A program made the position numbers and the translations under genes. This document shows positions 38,601 to 50,400 of a DNA stretch of 64,000 bases, one piece after another (position 1 is the first letter of the stretch; each line of letters starts with the position of its first letter). Under the pieces are notes generated by a model. That model saw nothing but the letters and a program-made list of their open reading frames with translations. It ran no database searches and was not told where the DNA came from. The stretch comes from Glandiceps talaboti (Eukaryota; Hemichordata; Enteropneusta; Spengelidae): the NCBI RefSeq assembly GCF_964340395.1, contig NC_135550.1, positions 31,388,676 through 31,452,675 of the forward strand. Direction: 5' to 3'.

Positions 38601-41600
38601 TTCATGCGCTATTGACGATACATTGACGATGCGACTTGGTGTTGATTTTTTCAGCAGATCCAGTAACAAATTAGTCAAAAGGAAATGTCCTTCAGGAAAA
38701 GCAGTAAACCTACATTGTGATTATTTTGTAGCTTACTTTTTTGAGATTGAAGACATATCGCTATGATTCTATGTGTGGCACATAATTTTGTGAAAATTAT
38801 GAAAATGCATGTATCTGCAAAGATCAATGTGTACTCAATTGGTTTTTCACTGCATTGTTGGTTACATCAATGACACAATATTGTATTTTAATGTGGTCAT
38901 TGATATTAAAATGTATTTGGTTTCTGAAAGTACTTCATGTCATCAGTTGTATTTGAGGAATGATCCCAAACAATTAGATATGAATTTTTAGGTATGTATC
39001 AATTAAAATACAACTCTGATAAAATTTTGAAAGAACAATGAATGTGTGTGCTATAATTTTAGACAGTTCTTGAGAAGACAAGTAATATTTACACCTTATA
39101 GTATTCTGGTTAGCCCTGGAATGTGTATATGAATAGTATTCTGGTTAGCCCTGGAATGTGTATATGAATAGTATTCTGGTTAGCCCTGGAATGTGTATAT
39201 GAATAGTATTCTGGTTAGCCCTGGAATGTGTATATGAATGTGCATGATTTTGAAATTTCACTTCAAAAGTCCAGACCGAGGCAAATTAAATCTAATGAAA
39301 AATTAAAGTTGTGATATTCATGATTTGTACACTACACGTAGAATTGTGTTTACGTGTAATTAAGTTTACAGATTGTTGATTTTGATGACAAAAATTGCCT
39401 TACCTAAATGATTGACTCCCAACTGCATCTCAAAGCCATCTTGTGTCTTCATATATGGACACCACATTACACCAGCATTGTTGATAAGAATATCTAGTCT
39501 GGATTCTTCTGTTGCATCATACATTTAAAAAGGAAAGCAAAATGGATTACCAAGTTTTGCCAATTAATTCAAAAATTATTTTCTATCAAACAAACTTACA
39601 TTGTGATATTTTTCATTTGACAACACTTTCAGAGTAATGTACTGTCAATTGGTGAGAGAAAGTATAACAGATCATTGCTCCTCTTTAGGCAGAATGCCCT
39701 TCCCGTCATGCTTCTTGGGATCAGATCAGCATCTTGATATCATATGCTCATGCCAAAATCTTCATGCTGATGCCAAAAACCCATAATGTCTTTCTTTAAT
39801 GTGTGTCATCAAGTTATGACGAACTCGACAACATAAATAAAATACAAATTGTTATGAAAATCAAAGCATTGAAACTATAACTTTAACCAAGCTATAGAGA
39901 ACCTTGAGTAGCAACATGGCTACAGGCCTACTTTAAGTCATACAAACTTCTAATGGTAATGTTTCTTTTGCTATTAGTAGAACTTCTCATCGATTTCCCT
40001 CTGTTTGCCCTTTAAGTTTAAGCCTTAACAAATTTCAAATATTTCTCTGAACCCAAATGTCATCTTGTCCATATCACAATTCACCCATCTCATACCTTGA
40101 TTGATTTCTTTTGCAAACTTTCTCACTGATTGTAAGGATGCCAGATCTAACATCTTCACTACAACATTTTTATTGTCAGTAGATTTCTTGATTTCTTCTA
40201 ATGCAGCATTTGCTCTCTCCTGGTCCCTACAAGCCAAGATTACACGGGCACCTATATAAGATGACAATGTAAAACAAAATACATAATACAATAACATTCC
40301 ATGAGACAGTCAAAATTCCTCCAAGGGCTAACTGAATACCTTAGCTAAAGACCCTGGCTAATAACTACATCAAGGTTGCATGTCAGCAAATATATCCCCA
40401 ATGCAAACAAGGAACTAATATAAACATGCAGGTACACACTAAATCTATGGTAAGTCTACCATTGTGGTTACATAATTATTTACAAAGATTACAATGTTTG
40501 AACTTTGAACTGTTTGTGTGGTATAACCTGTGTAGATTATTTGATCTACCAACATTTTTGGTCATGTTTTGTACTGTCCAACCAAACCCAACCGGCCTGA
40601 CAAGATGGTTTGAACTGAACTATAAGAAACCTAAATTTACCTAATTACCATACAACACTACCAGTACTACTGAAGAACAGACACCAAAGTTTACCTCTCT
40701 TTGCCAGATCCCTTGCTGTTTCTTTACCAATTCCAGTATTAGCGCCTGTAACGATGACTGTTTTTCCATCTAGTCTGGCTGTACTGGTAGAAACACCACC
40801 TCTGAAGTACTTCCTGTTTTCAATGAAAGCAAAAATGAAGACAGTTTGAGTTGAGTATTATGAGAATTGCAAAGTGTCAATCAAAAATGAAAAGCATCCA
40901 CATGGCCATCCTTTTGAAATACAGCAGTATAATATTATATGAATTATATTGTTCACATCATGCAAACTGTACTAAGTTTTAAGAAATGTCATTTTTGATC
41001 AATAGATTTTAATACCAAATCTACGATCAGTCTGAAATTTTATAAATTCAGCTAGTTCCCTTAGCAACGTAGTAGTATAGTATAGTATATAGTCATAGAA
41101 GTATAACCCATAAATTTTCCTAGGCTGTTGGCAATGAAATAATCATTAATAGAGCACATTACGATTCTGAAATATTCTTGTTTTGAGCAAATATTACATT
41201 GGAAATGACTCTTAACTTCACTTACAGCCATATTGTTGCAATCAGTTAGAGCATGGATTCCATTAGACTCTCTCACAGTCCTCGAAGCTTCGCATAAATA
41301 GCTAAAACTTGGGTTGTTTTGTATATATCTACTGCATAATTGTACTCATATACTAGTATCCCAGTATCCCTAGGCCTGTACTGTGCGCCCTCATCGATCA
41401 CATAGAGCTAACATTTTGTTGATGTGTTAGGCGAAGCGAACACAAAACAACCCAAGTTTTAGCTATGTATGCGAGGACTGTGAGAGAGTCTAAGATTTCA
41501 TCATCAACAGCTTTATCGTTACACAAATGGCATATTCTTTCATCTTGCGGAATCTCTTATCTTAATCTTTTGATTGGTAGATTGTGTTCTGAGACCATGC

Positions 41601-42138
41601 ACTTACATAATACATTGGAGTGCTTGTTCTGTTCCACATAATTTATTTACTTGTTCTAGGTACAGATCAAATTCATAATTAGATTTAAATTTGTTATTAA
41701 TAGGTAGGTAATTTGTTATTGTCAGTTTTATAAATTGGTGTATATACTAAAAACAGTGGGTTGGTTAATGTTGAGTTGGATCTGAATCTGTAAAATTGAG
41801 TTATAACTACTTGTAACAATCAGTTCACAATTTGTAACTTGGAACCAGCACTGCATGGTGATCCGACATCATCATAGTTAATTTTTAGGTGTGGATTAAA
41901 CACCAAAACTTAAAAAGTCGCCAACACAGACGAAAAAAAACTCAAAATCGCAGCAAAACGCTACAAACTTAAAAATGCCCGACCCCTTTAATCCCGTCGG
42001 CACTTGACTATTAAAGTAACTGTATGGTCTATATTCTCGTCAATCATGACTGTGATAGAATATTCGTACGCACCTGAGGTAGAAGAGGCCTGTAACGCTT
42101 CCGAGACCAACTGCGACAGGAACGGCAAAACTAGCCAT
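35692..42138 (-). CDS. Retinol dehydrogenase 11-14-type short-chain dehydrogenase (RDH13-like), minus-strand paralogue
   Basis: Seven coding exons (gene order): 42074-42138, 40695-40813, 40096-40251, 39404-39508, 38480-38689, 37461-37659, 35692-35791; all GT-AG, 954 nt, 317 aa. An N-terminal hydrophobic segment (about residues 3-21) would anchor it in a membrane. The SDR core is complete: TGANTGIG cofactor motif (44-51), ACRD (68-71) as in NADP(H)-preferring RDHs, NNAG (123-126), catalytic Ser174 in VNVSS, Tyr199 and Lys203 in YGQSK. LHPGV, TELGRH and the C-terminal [18 protein letters not shown] match RDH11-14, nearest RDH13 by eye. Expected activity is NADPH-dependent reduction of retinal or lipid aldehydes. 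AATAAA lies about 95 bases past the stop (35,593-35,598). It is paired with a divergent paralogue at 45.9-52.3 kb with the same intron phases. Confidence 0.95.
36402..36491 (+). repeat. 46-bp direct duplication in RDH intron 6
   Basis: CTTGTGTGATGTAAGTTTCA and the following bases occur at 36401 and 36447, nearly identical over about 42 bases. Confidence 0.9.
37938..38215 (-). mobile_element. LINE 3' end fragment (5'-truncated) in RDH intron 5
   Basis: Read on the minus strand this ends ATAATAAAGTTATTGAATTG with further TTGAA units, the polyadenylation-signal-plus-short-repeat tail of many non-LTR retrotransposons. Upstream lies AT-rich, residually open sequence. No reverse-transcriptase core is present, so it is a dead 5'-truncated copy. 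The 5' limit is uncertain. Confidence 0.55.
39101..39240 (+). repeat. 35-bp tandem repeat, 4 copies, in RDH intron 4
   Basis: GTATTCTGGTTAGCCCTGGA followed by ATGTGTATATGAATA, starting at 39101, 39136, 39171 and 39206. The copies are essentially identical. Confidence 0.97.
41095..41780 (-). mobile_element. Decayed LINE fragment in RDH intron 1, split by a MITE
   Basis: On the minus strand the segment 41,503-41,780 reads [19 protein letters not shown] and later [15 protein letters not shown], with frame changes between. The Cys-X2-Cys plus VDDE word is typical of the C-terminal region of non-LTR retrotransposon proteins. The same reading resumes past the MITE (below 41,263) as IHALTDCNN, the expected next block. 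It is thus one old LINE 3' part, later hit by MITE family A. Limits are approximate. Confidence 0.6.
41264..41492. mobile_element. MITE family A, copy 2 (RDH intron 1, nested in a LINE)
   Basis: A 229-bp element with TIRs starting TAGACTCTCTCACAGTCCTC at both ends, inner arm TAGCTAAAACTTGGGTTGTT. Its centre is the reverse complement of the centre of copy 1 (GCGCCCTCATCGATCACATA here), so the two copies lie in opposite orientations. The 9-bp flanks GGATTCCAT (41255-41263) and AGATTTCAT (41493-41501) agree at 7 of 9 bases, an aged target duplication. One arm lacks a short AAGCTTCG piece. Confidence 0.87.
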
Positions 42139-44067
42139 TTTTGTGTCTATCCAGGCGTCCACATGTACGGGTGCACGGTCCAGCTGACACTGTGACAGCA
42201 CTGGCCCAGTGCAGTGGCAGTCAGGGCGGCAGTGTAGTGAGTACACATGTAATATTTAACATGTATTACATAATTGGCATACAGAGCAGAGACTTATGGG
42301 ACTATTTCCAACTCCAAACTGCGTGTGCGTATCTACGTAGTATTTCGGAGATTATTGATTTCCTTGTCTACTAGTATATCAACGTTTTGACTTGAATATA
42401 TTTCCCCTAACTTTATAGAAAGAATAGCGATAGGGCGTACTTATATTGATGCAGGATTCATGCGATATAAAAACAACAATGATTATCTATTTTTAATAAT
42501 AGAGCAATAATACGTGTCCCTATGGGCCTACGCTCGTTTAAAGGGGAACGCCACTCAAGGAAATAAAGACATTTTCATAAACTATATGTTCTGGAGAGTC
42601 ATTTCATAATATTACATCATCTACAATTATTTGCGATTTCAGGGGAACATCAAATTGATCTTGTGCATTTATATCTTTGCTATGGGCATGGCACTGAGTA
42701 ACGGTCAGTACAAAACACAGGTAAAGGCCAGGTTCCAGGAACGGTGAAAGTCCAGTGATGGCATACGCATGGTTGTCATGCGATTGTAAACATGAATTCC
42801 CAAATTTATGAACGATATCAAAATTATCACCACAGAGGGTGCAGTTTTACTTGTATATAATGGAAAAAGACCTCTCACAGCAAGATATGGAATGGTATTT
42901 GGAAAATAACATAAATTAAAGTGTCATCTTGAACATTCATTTTTAAAACAGATTTGAATATATGGCTAACTTTGAAACATTCTTATCATTACACACAATG
43001 TCTCACTTGTTAAATTCTAAGGACAATTACTACACATATTATATTGCCCACTGAATAACCTTTGGCCTTTTCATTTTCAACGCGTTTACATAAACATGCA
43101 TGACATCTCATCTCAACATAAAGTTAGGACCTACGGACCGGAGGGCATTAATTTTCACAATACTTTATCAATTTTTTTGCAAACTGCCAAAGGCTTACCC
43201 TCTGAGTTAGGGTGACAGAGTCACCTGCTAGATTATTATTCATCTTTGGGGATGTAATTCCCAGAACAGAAGACACTAATTATGTGGTGATTTTGAAAAC
43301 AAAGATAACTGATGGCAAATTGCTGCGAAAAAATAACCTAACAACTAATAAAAAATCTACACCAAATATAAAGACGGATTCTCATCTTTGGATCTGAATG
43401 TGAATAAAAAAATATTCAGGCTTTATCTGTTCTGGCCTGGCCTGGCCTGGCCTGTACCTGGGTTTTGTACCGACCCATAGTTGATTTTCCGGTTCCAAGA
43501 CGCATTGCGCGAGAGGACGTCGCTTATGTTGTTAGATTTAGTCTTGTTTTGTCTTTATTACATTTGAAATAACATTTCATCAGGAAATGATGGTAAGACA
43601 CGTTGACCTCTTTAATTATGGGTGATTTTATAGAACAGAGACTGAACGCCATCGATGACAGAGTGGGATTTTACGGGTGAATCCAGGGTACCGTCATGTG
43701 ACACCCCCCCCCCCCCCCGCGTACAGAATACATGGCATTGTATGGAGAGACTCGCAGTGCATCTTGGAACCGGCAACAGGTCTATTGAGTTGAGTAACGT
43801 ATTTTTACTATCTCCCATGATGCAATAGCCAATACCTATATACTATAACTACATTATTAGCATATTTTTGCTAACTTTTGTGTATTTCTGTCGGCTTTTA
43901 CGTAAATGAAGATCAATGACAATATGATAAACTTCGGGTTAAAATTCGTTGATTTGTTGACCAATTTGTTGGGAAATTATACAAGTTCGACTTGCTCACA
44001 TAGTACCCTAGGACTCAGTGCACATGCGTAAACCAGCTACTGGGATTGCTACCGTCAGGAGTGAAAG
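42139..44067. other. Intergenic between divergent RDH genes, part 1
   Basis: Holds the likely promoter of the minus RDH near 42,140-42,300, a CCTGG pentamer repeat (about 43,433-43,455) and a poly-C run of about 15 bases (43,704-43,718). No exon is supported. Confidence 0.45.
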
Positions 44068-44244
44068 TAGTCTCGCTCCCAGACTCGTGACTATCGTCCC
44101 TAATCTTTGTATGTATGCCGAGCGGCTTTGCCGAGAGAAGAGGGACTAAAGTCCCTCACTTCTCGCGGCTTCGCCGCTCAGGGCGCACTTATTGCGCCTT
44201 ACAAAGCTAAAGGGACGATAGTCACGAGTCTGGCAGCGAGACTA
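44068..44244. mobile_element. MITE family B with internal hairpins
   Basis: A 177-bp element. TIRs of about 40 bp start TAGTCTCGCTCCCAGACTCG and differ from the right arm by a base in the first dozen. It is flanked by GAGTGAAAG (44059-44067) and GCGTGACAG (44245-44253), a 9-bp duplication with two differences. Inside are further short palindromes (GCCGAGCGGCTTTGCCG, CGCGGCTTCGCCG). No coding capacity. The TAGTCTC ends and 9-bp duplication recall family A. Confidence 0.8.
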
Positions 44245-45936
44245 GCGTGACAGGTACATGTATAAAGTCCATTTCTAAAGTAGGTGACGTTGACCAGTGC
44301 ATGAAGTTTAATTGAAGGAACAATTGTGCGATCGTGTATAAGTAATCAAAATACCACTTTTATGTTATGTGGGTAAATTTCGATTCTCTCCCATTGTTCT
44401 ATTTTGTTGGGTTCAATTTGTGTAAACTTACAATTTACATGTACAAATGTACTTTGTTTTGACGTCTATATAGCTCTCCGAGCTCCAGCGTCTATGGTTT
44501 AACTTTTAGTAGTGCATAACTTTGAACCTACGTACGCGACAACCAGCATTGGTGCTTGCACATCAACAGTACAGATACAGATACAGATACAGATACAGAT
44601 ACAGATACATCTGTATTGCAACACGTACTTGGTGTATGTGTTTCAGCCAAATGAGCCACAACATGATTGGCGCTAGCTGTTGAACTGTGACCTACATATT
44701 TCATATTTATGTTTACAGACCGCGAGGGACGAAGGATATAGCGCATCACAGCGCATCGACATATCATTACTACAAAAATGGGCTACTTTCCCGGGGTCTA
44801 GACGTTTCAAGCGATCTAGCGAGATATTCCCAGACTTTTTGTTTCTAAAATTTCCAACGTGGAATTGATATCGATGTGCCATGTCGTATTCCATTGTCAA
44901 TGTCATACGTTTAATATTTCAAAAAATATATATATATTCACGCTCGAAATCTGTAGTCCGTATCGTACCCGTCATTTGGCCAGTGTAGCCATTTTGACAT
45001 ATGGTAGGACCCGGATAGTATATCCCTGGTACAGGCGACATTACCCTCAAGATCTGATTGTTACAATATGTCATAGTAATAATACCAGGGTAATACCATG
45101 TACCATCAGATGTACCATTGACCTGAGATCCAAAGAACGCCCCCAACGGTTAAAAAGTCATGCTTATGGTTCTTTGTTTTCAGTATAATAATATGTCTGC
45201 GTCACAACTTAGCACAGGTATGAAAGTGGCCATATGGATGAGGATTGAGAATTTATTTTGGATTTTAAATTTATAAAACAATTTTACCCTGGCTTTCCAC
45301 TTGAAAAATCAATGTGAAACATCATTGACAAAGTCTGTTTGTAAATCAATAAATTGCAAAAAGCTAAAAAAATGTGTAAAATGTTTGTTGTTTGTTCATT
45401 TTAAAATCCAAAATAATACCCAATCCTCATCTATATGGCCACTTTAATACTATATTATGGTTGACTTCATTTAAACGTTAGCTTTAACACTTGAGTGTTT
45501 TTTGTACTTTTCGTACTTTCATATGTGACGATAGTACTATCAAAAGGTGTTACTAAAGTGTCAGTTTTAACTAATCCTTGCTCATTCATATGTACTTGTA
45601 TTCTTTGTTTATTTTTCTGTTACCTCATATTTTAATTATGTGTGTTAATTTTCAGACAAACTGTCTCATGTTTTATTTTATATACTTAAAATCGTAAATG
45701 AACAAAAAAAAGCCTGCATTTATTTGATTAAAGTGTTTACAGTTACAGAACACCATATTGCAGTATTAAATAAAGTTCCAACCATTTTGCATATTATCAA
45801 TGCAAGAGGGCACCCAAAATTTTGCAAATCATGCAAATTAAGGGCTAAAATTTGACCATGACTGCTGATCATATGGCAGTGAATGAAGCTGTTAACTCTA
45901 CATGACTGCTTATTCTTTGTTATATTTTCCAGCAAA
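44245..45936. other. Intergenic between divergent RDH genes, part 2
   Basis: Contains an (AGATAC)n microsatellite (44,571-44,608). A pyrimidine-rich tract ending CAG at 45,930-45,932, four bases before the RDH start codon, looks like a splice acceptor. A non-coding first exon of the plus RDH therefore probably lies somewhere upstream, but I cannot place it. A minus-strand open frame (about 44,919-45,146) rich in Tyr-Pro-Gly matches nothing I know. Confidence 0.45.
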
Positions 45937-47250
45937 ATGACTGTAGGAGTACTAGTAGCCATCTTCATTGGTTTTCTTGGAGTTCTTTATCTTCTTCGGT
46001 AAGAATTCATATGTCCATATGGCAAACTTCAAATCCACCAGTCAACAATGTCTGGAGGGGTAACTGCCTTGTCCAGGCCAATGTCCCTAGTCCTTCGTTC
46101 CCAAAGGAAGGCAAGATCTGATAAGGAACTACATACTGCATCTTGACAAGTACTGCTGAGGCTTCAAGAGGTGTGAAGTTCCAAATATATTCCCAAAAAT
46201 CCTTGCCCAAGTGTACTGCAGGCTACTTTTATTAAAAGACAGCTTTACCCATTTTAAAACTCTAACTTTAAGAGGTTGTGTCACTATGTACTAGGATTGG
46301 TGATTTATTTTTGAGGGGGGTCTCTTAAGTATAACTAAGATAAAATGAACTTCACTTTGTTCCCCTTTAACCATGCATTTTAATATTCAAGCTTGAATTT
46401 ATCGTTAACAGGAAGTACTTCAGAGGTGGTGTTTGTACCAGTACAGCAAGACTAGATGGAAAAACAATTATCGTTACAGGTGCTAATACTGGAATTGGTA
46501 AAGAAACGGCAAGGGATCTGGCAAAGAGAGGTTGGACTACCAATTTGTATTTATGAAAACACTACACCTGTTAACATATATTGTACAATTGCAGTCACTG
46601 GTATTTTCAATGCAAGTACATGTACATGTATATAAATGATGACATGGTTATCCAGATGATCATAAGATTAACTCTATTCAAACTATGAATGTCTTGATTG
46701 AAGTGCTAGAAATTATCAATTCTTAGATTGTAGTACCACTTTAATTGAAGTAAATACAGCTGGAATCTGTTAAGTGCTTGAATTTAGCCTAGCTACAAAC
46801 ATTTGCATAAATTGTTCTACTTGTGCATTGGATGTCATTTCTTGATTAGTAAATAAATTAATACTTTAAAACTTGTGTGACTTACAGGTGCACGTGTGAT
46901 TTTGGCTTGTAGAGATCTCCAGAAAGCTCACAAAGCTCTATGTGACATCAAAACAGATACTGGGAATAAAAATGTAATTGTTCGAAAACTGGACTTGGCC
47001 TCATTAGAATCAATTAGAAAGTTTGCAGAAGAAACCTTGAAAGGTATTTAAGATTCATTCGTAAGTTGAATCTTGAGGCTATGGCTGCAAATCTTCAGAT
47101 ATTCTTGAAAACCTCATATTTGTCATAGTGCTTATTTGGAATGTATGTGTATGATGGAAGAAAGAAGCTAGTAAATTGTATACTGATATAACTGTGTGAA
47201 TAGTGCCCACAAGTCTAGCAAGTGTGAAAGAATGGAACTCATTTCTCAAA

Positions 47251-47319
<69 letters not shown>

Positions 47320-47323
47320 GTCA

Positions 47324-47409
<86 letters not shown>

Positions 47410-50400
47410 TATATCCATATTCCTCTTAGCATGTTTCTTCTCTTCTCATTTTTTAAATCATTTTTTTATTTATTTCAACTCAGAGGAAGAAAGACTGGAT
47501 ATTTTAATCAACAATGCAGGTGTGTATGGCCATTCATATGCAAAGACTTGTGATGGATTTGAAATGCATTTTGGAGTCAACCATCTTGGTAAGCCAATGA
47601 ACCCCCTCAATGTCAAATACTCATCATTTCTAGAATTCAGTAGACAGCATGCTTTGGAGTCCATTTACTGTATTTTTCATAACACTTATCATATCTTGTT
47701 CCTTGCTGATCAAGAATACCACTGTAGATGAAACTGACAACATGTATGGTGTTTACAGGTCATTTCCTCCTTACAAATATACTATTGGATTTACTGAAGA
47801 AATCAGCACCCAGTCGCATCGTAGTTGTTGGTGCAAGACTCCATGAATTTGGGACAATTAAATTTGATGACATCAACAGTGAGAAAAGTTACAATAGACT
47901 GGGAGCATACAATGATAGCAAACTGGCAAACAATCTTTTCACTCGAGAACTAAGCAAGAAACTTGTAGGTATGTATAGTCCTACAACTCACTCATTAATA
48001 TGATTTACTATGATTTACTATGATCGCCATGGAAGAAACCATGGCAAGACAGGGAAGGAAGCCTTAAAGGCTTAGATAATCCCTCTTTTTGTTCTTATGC
48101 TGATCAAGTCTAATTTTAAAGTCACACAAAGTCTTGGCTTGAATTACGTATTCAGTTCTTATCTTAGTTCTAAAGATAATCCCGGTAACTATCGTCCAAT
48201 TTCTGTTCTGCCTCTATTAAGCAAAGTATTTGAAAAAATAGTAAACAATAGATTAATCAGTTTCCTGGAAAAGTATAATTTGTAGTATAAGCACCAATAT
48301 GGTTTTCGGGAGAAACATAGTCCACAGTTATCCCTTATCAATTTGGTTAACAACCTACTCGAGCAAATCGACTATGGAAATGCTACCATTGGTATATTTA
48401 TAGATTTCAAAAAAGCATTTGACACTATTAACCATGATGCTTTACTCTCTAAACTCCATCACTATGGAGTGAGAGGCAACCCGCTAAGATGGTTTTCCAG
48501 TTATCTAAATTATAGATCACAATTCGTAACTGCAGATGCAGTAAGCTCAGAAAGGATGCCTGTTACCTGTGGGGTGCCTCAAGGATCGACACTTGGCCCA
48601 ACGTTATTTTTGGTTTACATAAACGACCTCCCATACTCCTCCAACTTCTTTGATTTTCGATTATTTGCAGACGATTCAAATTTGTTCCACTCGTTCACAG
48701 AAAGAGTAAATAATATAGCCCTCCTCACAGTAAATCGTCACCTTAAGGATGTAACAGATTGGTGCGATGCAAATAAGCTAACTATCAACACTGATAAGAC
48801 AAATTATATTCTTTTTCATGGCAAACGCAAACCTGTTATTAAGCAAGGTGCTATAAATGTCAATGGTCACATGATAACAGAGGGTGAAAAAGCATCCTTT
48901 GTAGGCGTGACCTTTGATAAGCATCTCACTTGGGAATTTCACATTGAAGAGGTAACAAATTGTATACGTAAGAAAGCTGGAATTCTGTTTAAATTAAGGC
49001 ATTTTGTTCCACAACATATTTTGTTGTTACTGTATAAATCTTTTATCCAACCTAACCTAACTTACGGTCTAGAAGTATGGGCAAGTACCTTCCCAACTTA
49101 CCTTCAGCCCATTTTAAAAACACAGAAAATGTGTCTTCGTTGCATTACATTTTCTGGCTTCAGGGAACCATCGTCACCTCTATTTGAATGTTTAAATATT
49201 CTCAATATTTTTAAACTTCACCAACTTGGTATATTAAGTTTTATTTATGATCTGTACAATGGTAATCTTCCACATACTCTAGGCAATTATTTTCAGACTG
49301 TTAGCCATAGCCAAAATACCAGGTTTAAGCTCCAACAAAACTTAGTAATTCCAAACACACATACAGCTGCTGGTCAATTTGCAATATCATTTGAAGGCGT
49401 TAAATTATGGAACAATTTACCTACGGAAATTAAATGCTTAAAATCGAAACACCTGTTTCGAAATTCTTTAAAGCTATACTTGAAATACAATACATGTACA
49501 TAGTAAGTCACTGATATTTACTCCCCTCCACCGTTGCAGAGTCTGTTTTAAATACACAACAATTTCTTTAGAATTTGCCCTTTAACTGTTAATATTAACA
49601 TATAATTTGAGGAGGAACCAAACTCGATTAGCAGAAAGCTATTTTTTTGGTCTCCTAAATTGCCAAAATTTATAAATAAGCTGCCATGAATTATATATAT
49701 TTATTGATATTTTTTCTTTATTTTGTTGGCAATAAAGATTGATTGAGGTAAATCATTCCAATGAGATATAGTCTGTTGAGTGATGAAATACTTCCTGATG
49801 TCCAATCTGACCATGGATTTGGCAAGTTTGAGAGAAATGTCCTATGGTTCTGCTCGAGGGAATATGAGTGAACAGTTTATCTGTAGTAACTTTGTCAAAA
49901 CCTTTCATATGTATAGTCGAGTCCTAGAACTCACTCAGATAGAATATTGGAAGTGTGTATAGTCCTGGAACTAACTCAGATAGAACTTGAGGTATGTATA
50001 TATTTGTAGAACTCACTCAGATAGAAACTTGGAGGTATGTCAAGTCCTAGAACTCACTCAGATAGAAACTTGGAGGTATGTCAAGCCCTAGAACTCACTC
50101 AGATAGAAACTTGGAGGTATGTCAAGTCCTAGAACTCACTCAGGTAGAAACTTGGAGGTATGTCAAGCCCTAGAACTCACTCAGATAGAAACTTGGAGGT
50201 ATGTCAAGTCCTAGAACTCACTCAGATAGAAACTTGGAGGTATGTCAAGTCCTAGAACTCACTCAGATAGAAACTTGGAGGTATGTCAAGCCCTAGAACT
50301 CACTCAGATAGAAACTTGGAGGTATGTCAAGTCCTAGAACTCACTCAGATAGAAACTTGGAGGTATGTCAAGTCCTAGAACTCACTCAGATAGAAACTTG

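Noticed and set aside
44919-45146. Minus-strand frame rich in Tyr-Pro-Gly and Cys
   Set aside because: Partly explained by local repeated CCTGGTA/TACCAGGG words. No signal for a gene and no similarity I can name.
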